Below are positions 54,360-64,000 of a DNA stretch of 64,000 bases, piece by piece. Source of the DNA: Clusia tigrina (Eukaryota > Arthropoda > Insecta > Diptera > Clusiidae); assembly GCA_920105625.2 (NCBI GenBank), contig OV050031.1, positions 4,133,501 to 4,197,500 on the forward strand. Reading direction: 5' to 3'. Each line of letters begins with the position of its first letter. The stretch's first letter is position 1. The position numbers and the translations under genes are program-made. The notes beneath the pieces are model-generated. The model saw only the letters and a list, made by a program, of their open reading frames with translations. It had not been told where the DNA came from and did not search any database.

Positions 54360-57300
54360 TACGTATAAACGGCACTTCGTGTCCGCTTATTAAATACAAT
54401 TTGGAGCGTTCACTTCCATCATCGCAGCATGAAAAAACTTAAAATTGCTTTCCGCAATTTGCAATTAATTCTTTTAATATTCCGCGCACATTTTCAATAT
54501 TTTCCGCCGACACGTTGATGAGCTGCCAGCTCCCTTCGCTCCACTGCAATGAGGATGCTGGCGTATTATTTCGCTAATGCCTCTCCAAAGTTGTTAAAAG
54601 GCTATTAGCTTCGCTGTTTCCCAGAGCAACATTCAAGGTAAGTCACCTGGGCACATTCTTACCTAATTAACTTGAGGCAAACAACAGAACGACGCAGTTT
54701 CCCTGCTTCGCGTCGCTTTGTCTATTAAAGTGTATTTTGTCTTAATGAAGGGATTATCTCTTTTTTATCCCAAGGGACGCAAGGCGACTGCATACAAATC
54801 GAAAGCAATCAGTTGAAGGACCTGCAGCTAGCGCTCCTCTCTCAGTGTAAAACAATAATCGAGTTATTATTTGATTTAGTGTATCCTCCTTTAAGATAAA
54901 TTCACCTTGTACAGTGGCGACCTGAGACCAGAGAATACAGAGAAGAGACACTTAAGCGTCAAATTTTCAAACGTCAAAAAAAATATGTCTTTGGGTGCAT
55001 TCTGGCGACCTATCGGTTGGCTATCGGGTGAGTGAAACAGCGCACTTTGTTTAAGAATTGGCCGCTACACAAATTTGTCACTTTATATGTAAGCATCTGT
55101 TCTGCAAACAGCTGTGCTAAGTGTTGAGTACGGTAGCGAAGAAAATTTCCGCTCAAAGAAATTGCGTCCGCTCAGTCAGCTGATTGCAAAAAATTCGAAG
55201 AATTCTCATCGGTTGGGTATCCGATGGGGTGCCAGAATGCAGCCTTTGTTTATCATTAGTTGCCTATATGGATAGGTGTGTTTATCATTGGTTAACCAGA
55301 ATTCTGAAGAAAATCACCCACACTACTACAGGTCTGCCCATGTGTACTCTTGCAAAACAAGAGTCATCTCTCTGTATTCTCTGCTAAGACTTCGCCTTGT
55401 GGTGAAAAATAAATATTCATATTTGCCATGATTTCATTAATTTTTCTTTATTCACAAGGTGAAAGAAACATTTTTATAGATAAATAAATACAATTTTTTC
55501 AAGTTAAAATCAATTAGCACTCAAATTTTTGTATGTTGAATAAAGAAATACAAACAATTATTTATTTTGCCTACTAAAAATAAAGAATAATAAACAGAAA
55601 AAAATCCATTGACTTATTAAATCGAAGGTAGTGAAAAAAGGCACAAACAAAAAAGTATCAGCAAAAACTAAACAAACAAAATACATAAAAGCAACAACAA
55701 AAAGCAATGACAACGAATGTTTTCCATGTGGTGCTCCATGATTTGGCAGTAAAAAAGGGCATACCCAGGAGTAGGTTAATCGTAGTTAGTAAAACAGCAC
55801 AGATTTCGACCCGTCACATTCGCTTCTGGACGAAGTTGACGTTTAGCTAATGCAGTCTAAGCTAGGATCAAGCGGGAAAAGTCACAAAAACACAAGCAAA
55901 TACACGAACGATTAGTCACCACGCAACCAAACACAGTCATATACAAACACACATGTGCAAACGACCAAACACACTCTGAAAGCATACACAAACACACTTA
56001 TTCAAACAACCAAACACACTCTGAATGCACACACAAACACACACTCAACACACGCTATCTTTCAACTCAATATAAAAGAAAAAAAAACAACTCATGCAGA
56101 GCAGCAACTGAGCAGCTTTGAAATCCGTCGCAACAGCACCATTTCGCACGAGTTGCCTAAAGCGCCGCCATAGCTCGTGTTCATGTGTATGTGTGTGTGT
56201 GTGTGTGTGCGTATAGCCACCCAGTGCGCTTGCAGGGGGCAAAAGCAAAACTGCCCAAAAAGATTTGAGTGAGTCTGCTGATTTGGCTGATTTGGTTGAT
56301 TTGTTTGTGGACTCGGTGCGTGTACTGAGAATATTATTGAAATTGACTCATTCCAAGTGGCGGTGTTTACCTTCAACTTGGCGGCCGCAACACTTTTGTG
56401 GCAAAACGGATTTATTTGGAAATTAGAAAATAAAAATTTTGAAATTTTTATGAAAATATTCTTATGGAAGAATTTAAATTGGCATTTGTAAATATTTGGG
56501 AGAAAACCTGTTGGATCCCGCAAAGGCAGACAGTCGAGATTTTATTTTTATATTTTCCCAGATTTAACTAATGCACTTTAAACAGTGGGTGCCACCGGCA
56601 TTCGAATTTTATTAAATGATTTTTAGATGCGCTGGAATACCCCCTCTTTCAGTCGCTCTAGTTCTTAGTCTCTGTTTGGAATTAAGGCCTCCTCCTGGTA
56701 GTTCTACCGATGCTTGGGAGTTTCATATCTTTTATCTCTTGTATTTATATATATAGAAAAATGAGTGTTTGTCCCATATAAAAATACTGCACTGTCGACC
56801 GATATTCTTGAAGTTATTGCAGTGTTTCAGACCAGCAAAGAAAGGACTCATAGGCTGGTATAAGTGTTAATGTAATGCCCGCACCAGTTCTTATACCGTA
56901 AAGACTACTACTGTGATAACATTTATATAAGAACTTGTAAGGACAAATTACTAGTTCCACATTATTACTTCTTACTCTCTTGTATTTCATTGCTTGCAAA
57001 TTCGTCCTGGAAATGGACACAAAACATACCAAGAATCATTTCAATGGTTCTGCGAGTATACCGTGGTATTCTATGAGTTATCGTGCTTCACACTATTCCC
57101 CGAGAATCATTTAAAGTTTATTGCATGCGTGTTTTTCTGAGGACACTGCAATTTTGTACATAACTTGTAATCCTTTTACGAGTGTCAGTAAAACATTGTA
57201 ATAGGAATTATATTATATTGCCTCTCTTATATGATTGGCGGGTGGGGGACTCTGCAATTCATATGGAAAATATCACCATAGTAGGTAATTTCGCCAAGCA

Positions 57301-58200
57301 ATTGTGAGAGGCGACTGCCAGCTGAAGTGTAATTACTGACCCAATGTGTTTGACAGAATGAGTGAGATGTGGACCAATGTCCTGGCAACGATTTACCCCA
57401 GGAGCGAATACCAACGCTTTTGTACTAGAAATCCTTTGGCTGACAGCTTCGCATGACACTGTGTACCGCCGAACATTAGTTCAATGAGTTTGGTACTGCG
57501 AATGATGGGTGTGGCGCACGAATCAATTAAGTGTAAATCGAAAAGTTAATTGAAAAAGTAAAGCAAGAAAAAGCAACTGAATTTGCTTCGGCGTTGATTT
57601 GCAGAGGTGGCAATTTTGACCTTTGAGCTTTCACCTCCACAGCAGTCGCAAATGCAAGTGAAGGACCTGTGTGGGCCGGAGCCAAGCTAAGCAAATATTA
57701 AACACAATTTCAAGTACTCAAGCGTACACACTGGATTTGCTCAGTGCACTAAATTTCACACTTAATCCTTAAGTAAATAATTTTCTAATTTTCCGCCTGG
57801 CAAATTGAAGCAAAGCAGCGAATAAGAAATGCAAAAGTAATGAGCAATTTTAGCATATTTCATGCATTCGAATTTTTAAAACACATTCAAGGAAATTAAC
57901 TTAAGTTGTTCGCACGCAGATTTCACGCTTTGGCAGTCGGTAAATAGGCGTAAGAGGCTCCCCACATGAGCACTTGTCGGCGCTGCCTCCAGAGCACACA
58001 GTGTCCTGGCACGACTTGTGCCGCCGTTGTCTTTTATATCTAATTATGAGCCCGTGCCTCGCTCTCAGTTGAGTTTTGCGTTGCTCTGCTGTAATCCGCT
58101 TGGGCTGTTGTTTAATATATTCCCATGCATGCACCTCAGGCAACAGAACGGCGGCAGGAGCAACATCAACATTCAGTTTAATTGAAAATTATCCTTACAC
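54360..58200. other. Unique and simple-sequence DNA, no gene supported
   Basis: Includes ACACA-rich tandems at 55920-56050, a GT microsatellite at 56188-56210, and a possible minus-strand non-coding exon ending GTTGAAG|GTAAAC near 56370. The 80-codon minus frame at 57901-58143 (with CQDTVCSGGSADKCSCGEP) starts at TTG and is not assigned. Confidence 0.3.
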
Positions 58201-58256
58201 AAGGAGGCGGCGCAAAATTATGCTGCCGCTTGCATGCGAGAACATTTCAATTATTT

Positions 58257-58898
58257 ATGATTAACAACTTGCTGAAGGTATTTGTGGGTGCGCTTATTAA
58301 GTCCCAGCCTCAAGTTAGTTTTCTGATTCCTTCACACACATACACACATTCTCACCAGCTCACAATCTCACTTTTACTCATTGGTTTATTAATTTTGAAG
58401 GCCCAAAGCCAGGAGGCGACAATTCCGCAGAATTTATTGACAAATTTTGCGAGAATAAGCAAAAACATAGTTCAACATAAGGAATTGTTTACTTGCTTAA
58501 GTGCTGTGCCGTATTAAATAGAAAACTCCAATGTCCTTATAGAAAAGTTGGAGGTGAGGCGCAGAGACAGCTTGGAGTCGCCGCGTGAACCTCAGATGAA
58601 CACATGCAAGAATCGAGCTTCAAATATGTTATTTAAATGGAATGGAAGACAAATTTCAGCAGTCAACAACATGTCCTTGCTACGGATAGGATTACACACA
58701 GGGCAAACTAAACGAGATTATAGCAGAGTAAACAATCCTTTGAAGAACTCTCATCTGCATGTTGGTGTGGTAAATAATGTGCCGGAAGCTTTTGTGTGGA
58801 AAAGTGGCAGAGAACTGCTGAGCATTAAAATTTCTAAGGGGAAAGAAATTTCAGGACTTGCTTTGGATAGTCAGGCTAATTACTATTTAAGTAATTAA
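58257..58898 (+). pseudogene. Broken reading frame with signal-like N-terminus (possible divergent receptor)
   Basis: From the ATG at 58257 one frame runs 214 codons, interrupted only by TAA at 58515-58517. It has a hydrophobic segment LTISLLLIGLLILKAQSQ near residue 40-57, then ATIPQNLLTNFARISKNIVQ, the stop, IENSNVLIEKLEVRRRDSLE, and HLHVGVVNNVPEAFVWKSGR further on. The extent of a single frame either side of one stop suggests a once-coding exon. The layout (signal peptide, polar domain, then V-x-V...P-x-F-V-x...G) is loosely like the ligand-binding start of a divergent ionotropic receptor, but this is a weak guess and no membrane/pore exon was found downstream. Confidence 0.3.
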
Positions 58899-60664
58899 TT
58901 ATTAACATTAATTCCTTTTAAAATTACTCAGTTGGGGTCTTTGGAAAATGTGTCAAAACACAGGATCAGTTTGGTCAAATACATTCCAACTCTAAGTCCA
59001 TTTGCAGGCATATACCAACGACTCTGATTTCAACTCCAACTCCAGCAGCATCTCCACTCGCCTAACTTCACTGACTCCGCTACAGCAGGGATAAATAAAG
59101 TCAAAGTAATGTATATATATATATACCGATACGTCCTTGATAAAAGCCTTTCATGAATAGAGACTTCAAACTGTTTGGAATATATTACCATTTGTGTTAT
59201 AAATAATATGAAAAAAGCCAAGCAAATAAATCCTTTGCTTTGATATCTGATTTGAAAGCGCTGATGCACATTTTCAATGGAGCCTCGTATAAATGTAATC
59301 ACTCTAAGTACTCTCATTCGATTTGCCGGCAATAAAAAGTTGAAAGCGTGCGACAAATTGATATTAAATGGAAACGCCACGAAAACAATAAACGGCACAA
59401 GCCACTAAAAAGATATCATTTCTTCTCACTCAAGTGTCCTTGAAGAATGCCAATTTTATTAGCACTTATGTACTGCTGCTTTGTTTGTGTCTGGCTCTCA
59501 CGGTCTGTAGCTGTACGTATTATAACAAAGGAGGCAACAGCGTCCTCCGTCGCACTCACCTTTCATTACAAACGATGACAAAATTGGAGATAATAACAAA
59601 CCCCCCTCCCCCCAACCACTCCTCATCTTCTTCACACTTCATCTTGGTTAATTAAATCGCTCTTAAATACTTGAAGATGGAACAAGATATGAAATAATAA
59701 TCAAAAGTTTGTGGAATACTTTTTTATGATGTTCCTTTCTACCTGAGTAGTTTGAACTCATCAAAAATTCATTGACTGAAACCAACTTCTGAACTGAAGG
59801 TCAACTGTTCAGCACACGGAGACTAAAACTGTTGAGTCCTTGCTTATGATACTCACTGCATATCTTCAGCGCTCAGTGGCGGGAGTGTTTTCACATCTCC
59901 TTCGCTCTTTGTCTAGCAATTCCATTTAGTGTCGATTGAAATTATTTCGTCCTTAAGAGCGGCATCGTTATTAACTGTGAAGTTTCTGTCTCGCCATCAC
60001 ATTAAATGCTTCAATTCCATTTTACAATCTCAGTGGCATCACCTGTTGTCTCCGGGTACCTCATTCACTTGCTTCGTCCTTTACATTTTGTGTATGAATA
60101 GATACGATATTCTTATTCATAATTAACAGAATTTAGTTCAATCACTTCATACATTCATTCGACTTTATATGATTGAGTGGGCGTATTTGCTTGCTTTCAT
60201 CCCGCGTTTTCTTAAATGACAGACTGAATCTTGATTATTTACTCTCGATATGCTCGTAGAATACTTGTCATGAAATGGCAGTCTTAGAGACCATGATCCT
60301 GGCTACACGAGTACGCTAAAACTTTACTGAAACATAGAGATACAGAGAATTAAAGAGTAGAATCTTAAGTCCATGCTAAGATTGGGAAGAATGGAACTCA
60401 TGAAAGAAAGCAATATTTTGTTCAGCATAACAATGCTCATATTTAGGCTGGGAAACACTGGCTGGTCGTGAAGGCAACACATGGGCCTACAGGGTCCTTT
60501 GCGGTCATATATGGATATCCATTTAAAAGTCTTTAAAGAGAGCGACGAGAACTTAAAGAGCGAAACTATCCCTAGTGCTGAGACCTTTGTTTAGTCCCTC
60601 AAACCGGGGAATCCCAGGTTTGTTAGGCATCGAGATTGCAGGGCATAAGTAGAGGAGTTGCTCC

Positions 60665-61115
60665 AAAGTTTTCCTTGTGGCCTACTCCAAACATTTCCAG
60701 CAATCATCGTTATTTAAGGGTCCCATTGTTTTAGCGTGTCCTTTCTCTAACTCTCATTCCATTTGTACTTTCTCTATCTCCTTACTATGTCCTTACTCTA
60801 TCTCTCATTCCATTTGTGTTTTCTCTCTCTGGTTCCTATGTCATTTCTCTTACTCTCATTCCATTTGAATTTTCTCTTTCTCTCATTCCATTGGTCCTCT
60901 CTTTATCTCGTTACTATGTCATTTCTCTCTATCGTTCCTATGTCATTTCTCTCTATCGTTCCTATGTCATTTTCTATCTCGTTCCTATGTCCTTTTTCTA
61001 CCTCGTTTCTATGTCCATTTTCTATCCCGTTCAATTGTGCTCTTTCCTTGTGCCCTACTCCACACATTTCCAGCCTTCATCGTTCTTTGAAGGTCCCATT
61101 CTTTAAGCGTGTACC
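60665..61115 (+). repeat. Pyrimidine-rich satellite block 1 with flanking direct repeats
   Basis: Units alternate CTCTCATTCCATTTGT and TCGTTCCTATGTCATTTCTC. It is framed by two copies of a 60-bp segment (TACTCCAAACATTTCCAGC...GGTCCCATT...AGCGTGT) at 60680-60740 and 61050-61115. Confidence 0.85.
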
Positions 61116-61309
61116 GCCGTTAGACAGTGACATGTCAGTATGCCTACAAAATATGGAGATAGATAGTGAGAGAGATGGAGAGATATGGACAGAGATAGAG
61201 AGAGATAAAGTATAATAGGATAAAATAAAAATGGGGTAGACCGGAGAACCGCCGGGGAAGAAGGTCTCCAAACACTTAGGTATGCATGCCTATTGTACTA
61301 TATGCCTGG

Positions 61310-61625
61310 ATATATTTAGAGGGAGGGGGAGATAGAGGATTGTGAAAAGGAACTTCCATCTTTTCAAACTTCTTTGTCTCATTTATGAATCTGAGAAGTC
61401 TGACCAGGGATAAGGAATATACGTTGTCCATTCCTAAAACATCTGACCATAAAAAACGCCACCTCATTGTGGCAAAGGCAGGACAAACGCAGAGCAAATG
61501 CTCTCTACCGTCCTGTGCTTACTCCAGACAGGAGACGCAATTCGGACTCTCTATGATGCCTATGATCGCCCTGTGACGGTCCCTTGGATTATGCCCCGTG
61601 ACTCACCCAACCAACGATCGAAGAG
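61310..61625 (-). mobile_element. Non-LTR retrotransposon ORF2 3' fragment
   Basis: The minus frame reads VTGHNPRDRHRAIIGIIESP, then CVSCLE, a stop, and HLLCVCPAFATMRWRFLWSD, with SLSLVRLLRFINETKKF near the end. This is the C-x2-C...H-x4-C knuckle and tail of a Jockey/R1-type ORF2 with one internal stop. Confidence 0.7.
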
Positions 61626-62504
61626 AGATGGAGATTGAGAGATACAATCCACATCACTACTGACTTATCGTTTCGTTATCGTTATATATACTAGCATGAA
61701 GTAGTAACAACATCTTACCCCTAATTTCAATTTGGTGTATATTCATGTCTACTCATGAATACTGAAATAGCTGTTTCATCACCTCACATGTCTATTTAAA
61801 TGTTCCCTCATTAAAGTAATTCATAAATTAATTAAATTAGATCCGATCTAATCAACTTGATACCAGGCGCGAGCATCTTAAAATTCTAACTCCTTGCCGC
61901 CCGCCTAGTAATTTAGTACCCCCTCTGCTGGTGATAATTCCGTTTATAATTCACAGTTTACAATTAAAGTAAATAATATTTTGAATATATTTAAAATGGC
62001 GAGTAATTCGGTTGAAGCAAACGCGAACTTCATTATACAATTTGCAAATTACCGCATCCACCGAAAACAGGCAATTAAGGCACGGCTCATTACTTGGCAG
62101 CCTGAATCAGTGCAGTTGCGAAGAAACTGTTCTGCTGTCGCGGACTACCTCGCATTACACTTGCAAATGTGTGTTTAGTTTGTTTACACGAATGTTTCAA
62201 TATTGCACACACGCTTAAATGCCAAAAATAAAGGATGAAAGTCCTTGAAGAAATTACGTAAACACGCGCGGCGGAGTGGTAGTAAAAGCACACCACTGTG
62301 CCACCGGCTGGATTATCCTTATGCAGAGCGGAGTTTGACTTGTGCCAGCCAGCGCCAGGTACGAGTACACTCAGTGACGCATGGAACACAGGCAAGTGTG
62401 TGTGAGTGTTTGTAATCAAGGTCGCTGAGCAGCCACAGAATCAAGGTACGAGGGTAGCACCAGAGCCAAAAGCTGATTAAAAGTGATTATTCGTTTAAAG
62501 TGAA

Positions 62505-62572
62505 AGGGAAGCGAGGGGGAAGTGAGGGTAGGTGAGGGGTTAGTGAGGGGGAAGTTAGGGGGAAGTGCGCAG
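62505..62572 (+). repeat. G-rich tract with quadruplex potential
   Basis: Runs of GAGGGGGAAGTGAGGGTAGG type give at least six G-runs of three or more within about 65 bp on the plus strand. Confidence 0.7.
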
Positions 62573-62819
62573 TTTGCCATTTCACTCTTCTTTTATGAAA
62601 TGAAAACGATATTTTGCTGGTTTGTCCATTGACGCAGAACTCGGAATATTTCGAAGGTAGAGGCTCACATGTAGAAATTTTAATGCGAATATTTTACTTA
62701 ATTGTTTTTTGTGTGGTTTCTGTTTACTACGACCACATTCATATAAAGGCCCATGGCGCAATTAACACAGGGATTTTAGATCACAGCAAGGATTTTTTAT
62801 CTTTTATTTGACAGGCAAA

Positions 62820-63130
62820 AACTTGCTTTCTCTATCTCTTATTCCATTTGTCCTTCTCTCTCTGGTTCCTATGTAATTTCTCTAACTCGTTCCTATGTCC
62901 TTTCTCTAACTCTCATTCCATTTGAACTTTCTCTATCTCTTATTCCATTTGTCCTTCTCGTTCCTATGTCATTTCTCTATCTCGTTGCTATGTCACTTTT
63001 CCATCTCGTTCCTATGTCCTTACTCTATCTCTCATTCCATTTGTCGTTTCTCGCTCTCGTTCCTATGTCATTTCTCTATGTCGTTACTATGTCCTTTTTC
63101 TACCTCCTTCATATGTCATATCTCGTTCAA
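62820..63130 (+). repeat. Pyrimidine-rich satellite block 2
   Basis: The same CTCTCATTCCATTTGnCnTT and TCGTTCCTATGTCATTTCTC modules as the block at 60.7 kb, 2 kb away in the same orientation. Confidence 0.85.
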
Positions 63131-63414
63131 TTGTGCTATGGCGATAACATAAAAAGTGAACCGCTCTTAGCTTAGATCAGTGTATAGTTGAACTATGGAG
63201 TGAACCCGAAGTATTCGTCATTCCTGTCCATAAAAGAGTTGTTCCTCTAAAGCAATCTTCAACATATTTTCAGTCACTCTCACAAAGGAAATGAAGGTTA
63301 ACATTATGTTTTTTCCAGATTCATGTTTTACTCTTACGTGCAGGATTATCCATTTACTTAGGTATATAAATTAATATATAGAACTATATATAGTGAGAAC
63401 TAGTTACTAAACCA

Positions 63415-63900
63415 CTAGGCCCGGCACTCAAATACTACGAATCACTAGGCAACTCTACTGGAATCTTTCAAGCGCAAATCCACGCCATGGAAGAACGTAT
63501 TCAATGTAATACTGATAAGAAGAAAATTTCCATCCTATCCTAGCCCAGCAGCCCTAAGGGCACTTACTTCATACCAGGCAAAGTCTTAACAAGTGTGCGA
63601 CTAGAACAACAAGCAAAACAGTCTTGACTCGCTTAACAAAGTCACCATTATAAGGATAGCAGGACATACTAGCATACAGAGTAATGAACTAGCAAGGTAG
63701 ATAGGCACCCTTCTGCAACCTTCATTAAGTAAGTAAGTAAGTAAGTAAGTTTTCTGTGGAGTAGGAATTGGCACAATCTGAGGCGCTCGATGAGGCTAGG
63801 TTTAGGCACATCCACTGGCTGGGGGTACCTAGAATCAAGCTAACTAAGGAACTTATGGGATCAAACTACCTAAAGCGTTTCAAAGAAGTCCATTGTAATC
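63415..63900 (+). mobile_element. Non-LTR retrotransposon RNase H remnant
   Basis: The plus strand carries LGNSTGIFQAQIHAMEE, KKISILS followed by SPKGTYFIPGKVL, and VTIIRIAGHTSIQSNELAR, matching in order the RNase H blocks FQAEIHAI, SILSDSQAALRALTSY and VxLxWVPGHxGIxGNExAD. Several codons are damaged and an (AAGT)n tract interrupts at 63726-63750. Confidence 0.6.
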
Positions 63901-64000
63901 TTTCTCATAATCAAAGATAATAAGTGAAGCCTAATCACAGTACTCAGTAAATAAATTCACACTCAGGGACTAAGGACGCAGCTTCCGATAACTTCTACAG

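Noticed and set aside
53808..54393. Frames of about 180 codons rich in SLLLCFHHF or Lys/Glu
   Set aside because: Translations of the pyrimidine-rich minisatellite on either strand.
57901..58143. 80-codon minus-strand frame with CQDTVCSGGSADKCSCGEP
   Set aside because: Starts at TTG, no ATG or convincing splice acceptor, and no recognised cysteine pattern.
59030..59411. Minus-strand hydrophobic frame (WLVPFIVFVAFPFNINLS...GFICLAFFILFITQMVIYS) after a good acceptor
   Set aside because: Begins at GTG or an unproven acceptor, no neighbouring exon continues it, and the sequence matches no channel or receptor convincingly; kept only as a note.

Overview
The window is eukaryotic. It is AT-rich, its genes are split by introns with canonical GT/AG junctions, microsatellites are plentiful, and it is crowded with decayed non-LTR retrotransposons, SINEs and minisatellites. 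Protein content and repeat style point to a higher dipteran, most likely a tephritid-type fruit fly. The species is inferred; I could not run a search.

Two protein-coding genes can be reconstructed, both on the minus strand. The first fills 3.6-37.6 kb and is the orthologue of tacc (transforming acidic coiled-coil protein), the centrosome and spindle microtubule factor. I could join 12 coding exons per isoform with consistent reading phase. Two alternative first coding exons (37463-37573 and 25811-26275) splice in phase 0 to the same downstream exon, giving predicted proteins of 1245 and 1363 aa. The protein has an intragenic array of about 21-residue TPPK repeats, a conserved Aurora A / clathrin-type motif ([12 protein letters not shown]), and a C-terminal TACC coiled-coil domain spread over six exons. 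The second gene, 42.6-45.7 kb, is a 12-TM SLC22-like (organic cation/carcinine-type) transporter. Five exons are visible, and its start codon lies on an upstream exon I could not locate.

The rest is intron and intergenic DNA. The tacc introns hold tandem arrays (2.2, 4.1-4.7, 5.8-6.0, 9.1-10.0, 13.5-14.0, 24.4-25.2 and 27.2-27.7 kb), pieces of non-LTR elements (19.2-20.2, 22.9-23.4 and 30.0-30.4 kb), a Tc1/mariner-type transposase remnant (23.9-24.4 kb), tRNA-derived SINE copies (13.6, 18.9, 29.9 and 36.1 kb), two copies of a 200-bp hairpin MITE (32.3 and 34.1 kb), and a candidate nested small secreted-peptide exon (11.3 kb). Between the genes lies a 22-bp satellite with a 154-bp higher-order period (41.0-42.0 kb). 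Upstream of the transporter exons lie a 0.9-kb polypurine array (45.8-46.7 kb), an inverted, multiply folded retrotransposon RNase H region (50.2-51.5 kb), a 33-bp pyrimidine-rich array (53.9-54.35 kb), a broken 214-codon reading frame (58.26-58.90 kb), a satellite present in two blocks (60.7 and 62.9 kb), and further retroelement fragments (61.3-61.6 and 63.4-63.9 kb).

I found no clearly new molecular system. The most notable items are the tacc architecture (twin MDF first exons, frame-preserving cassette exons, the repeat array), the SINE family with an amplified tail, the hairpin MITE pair, and the nested-peptide and broken-ORF candidates.
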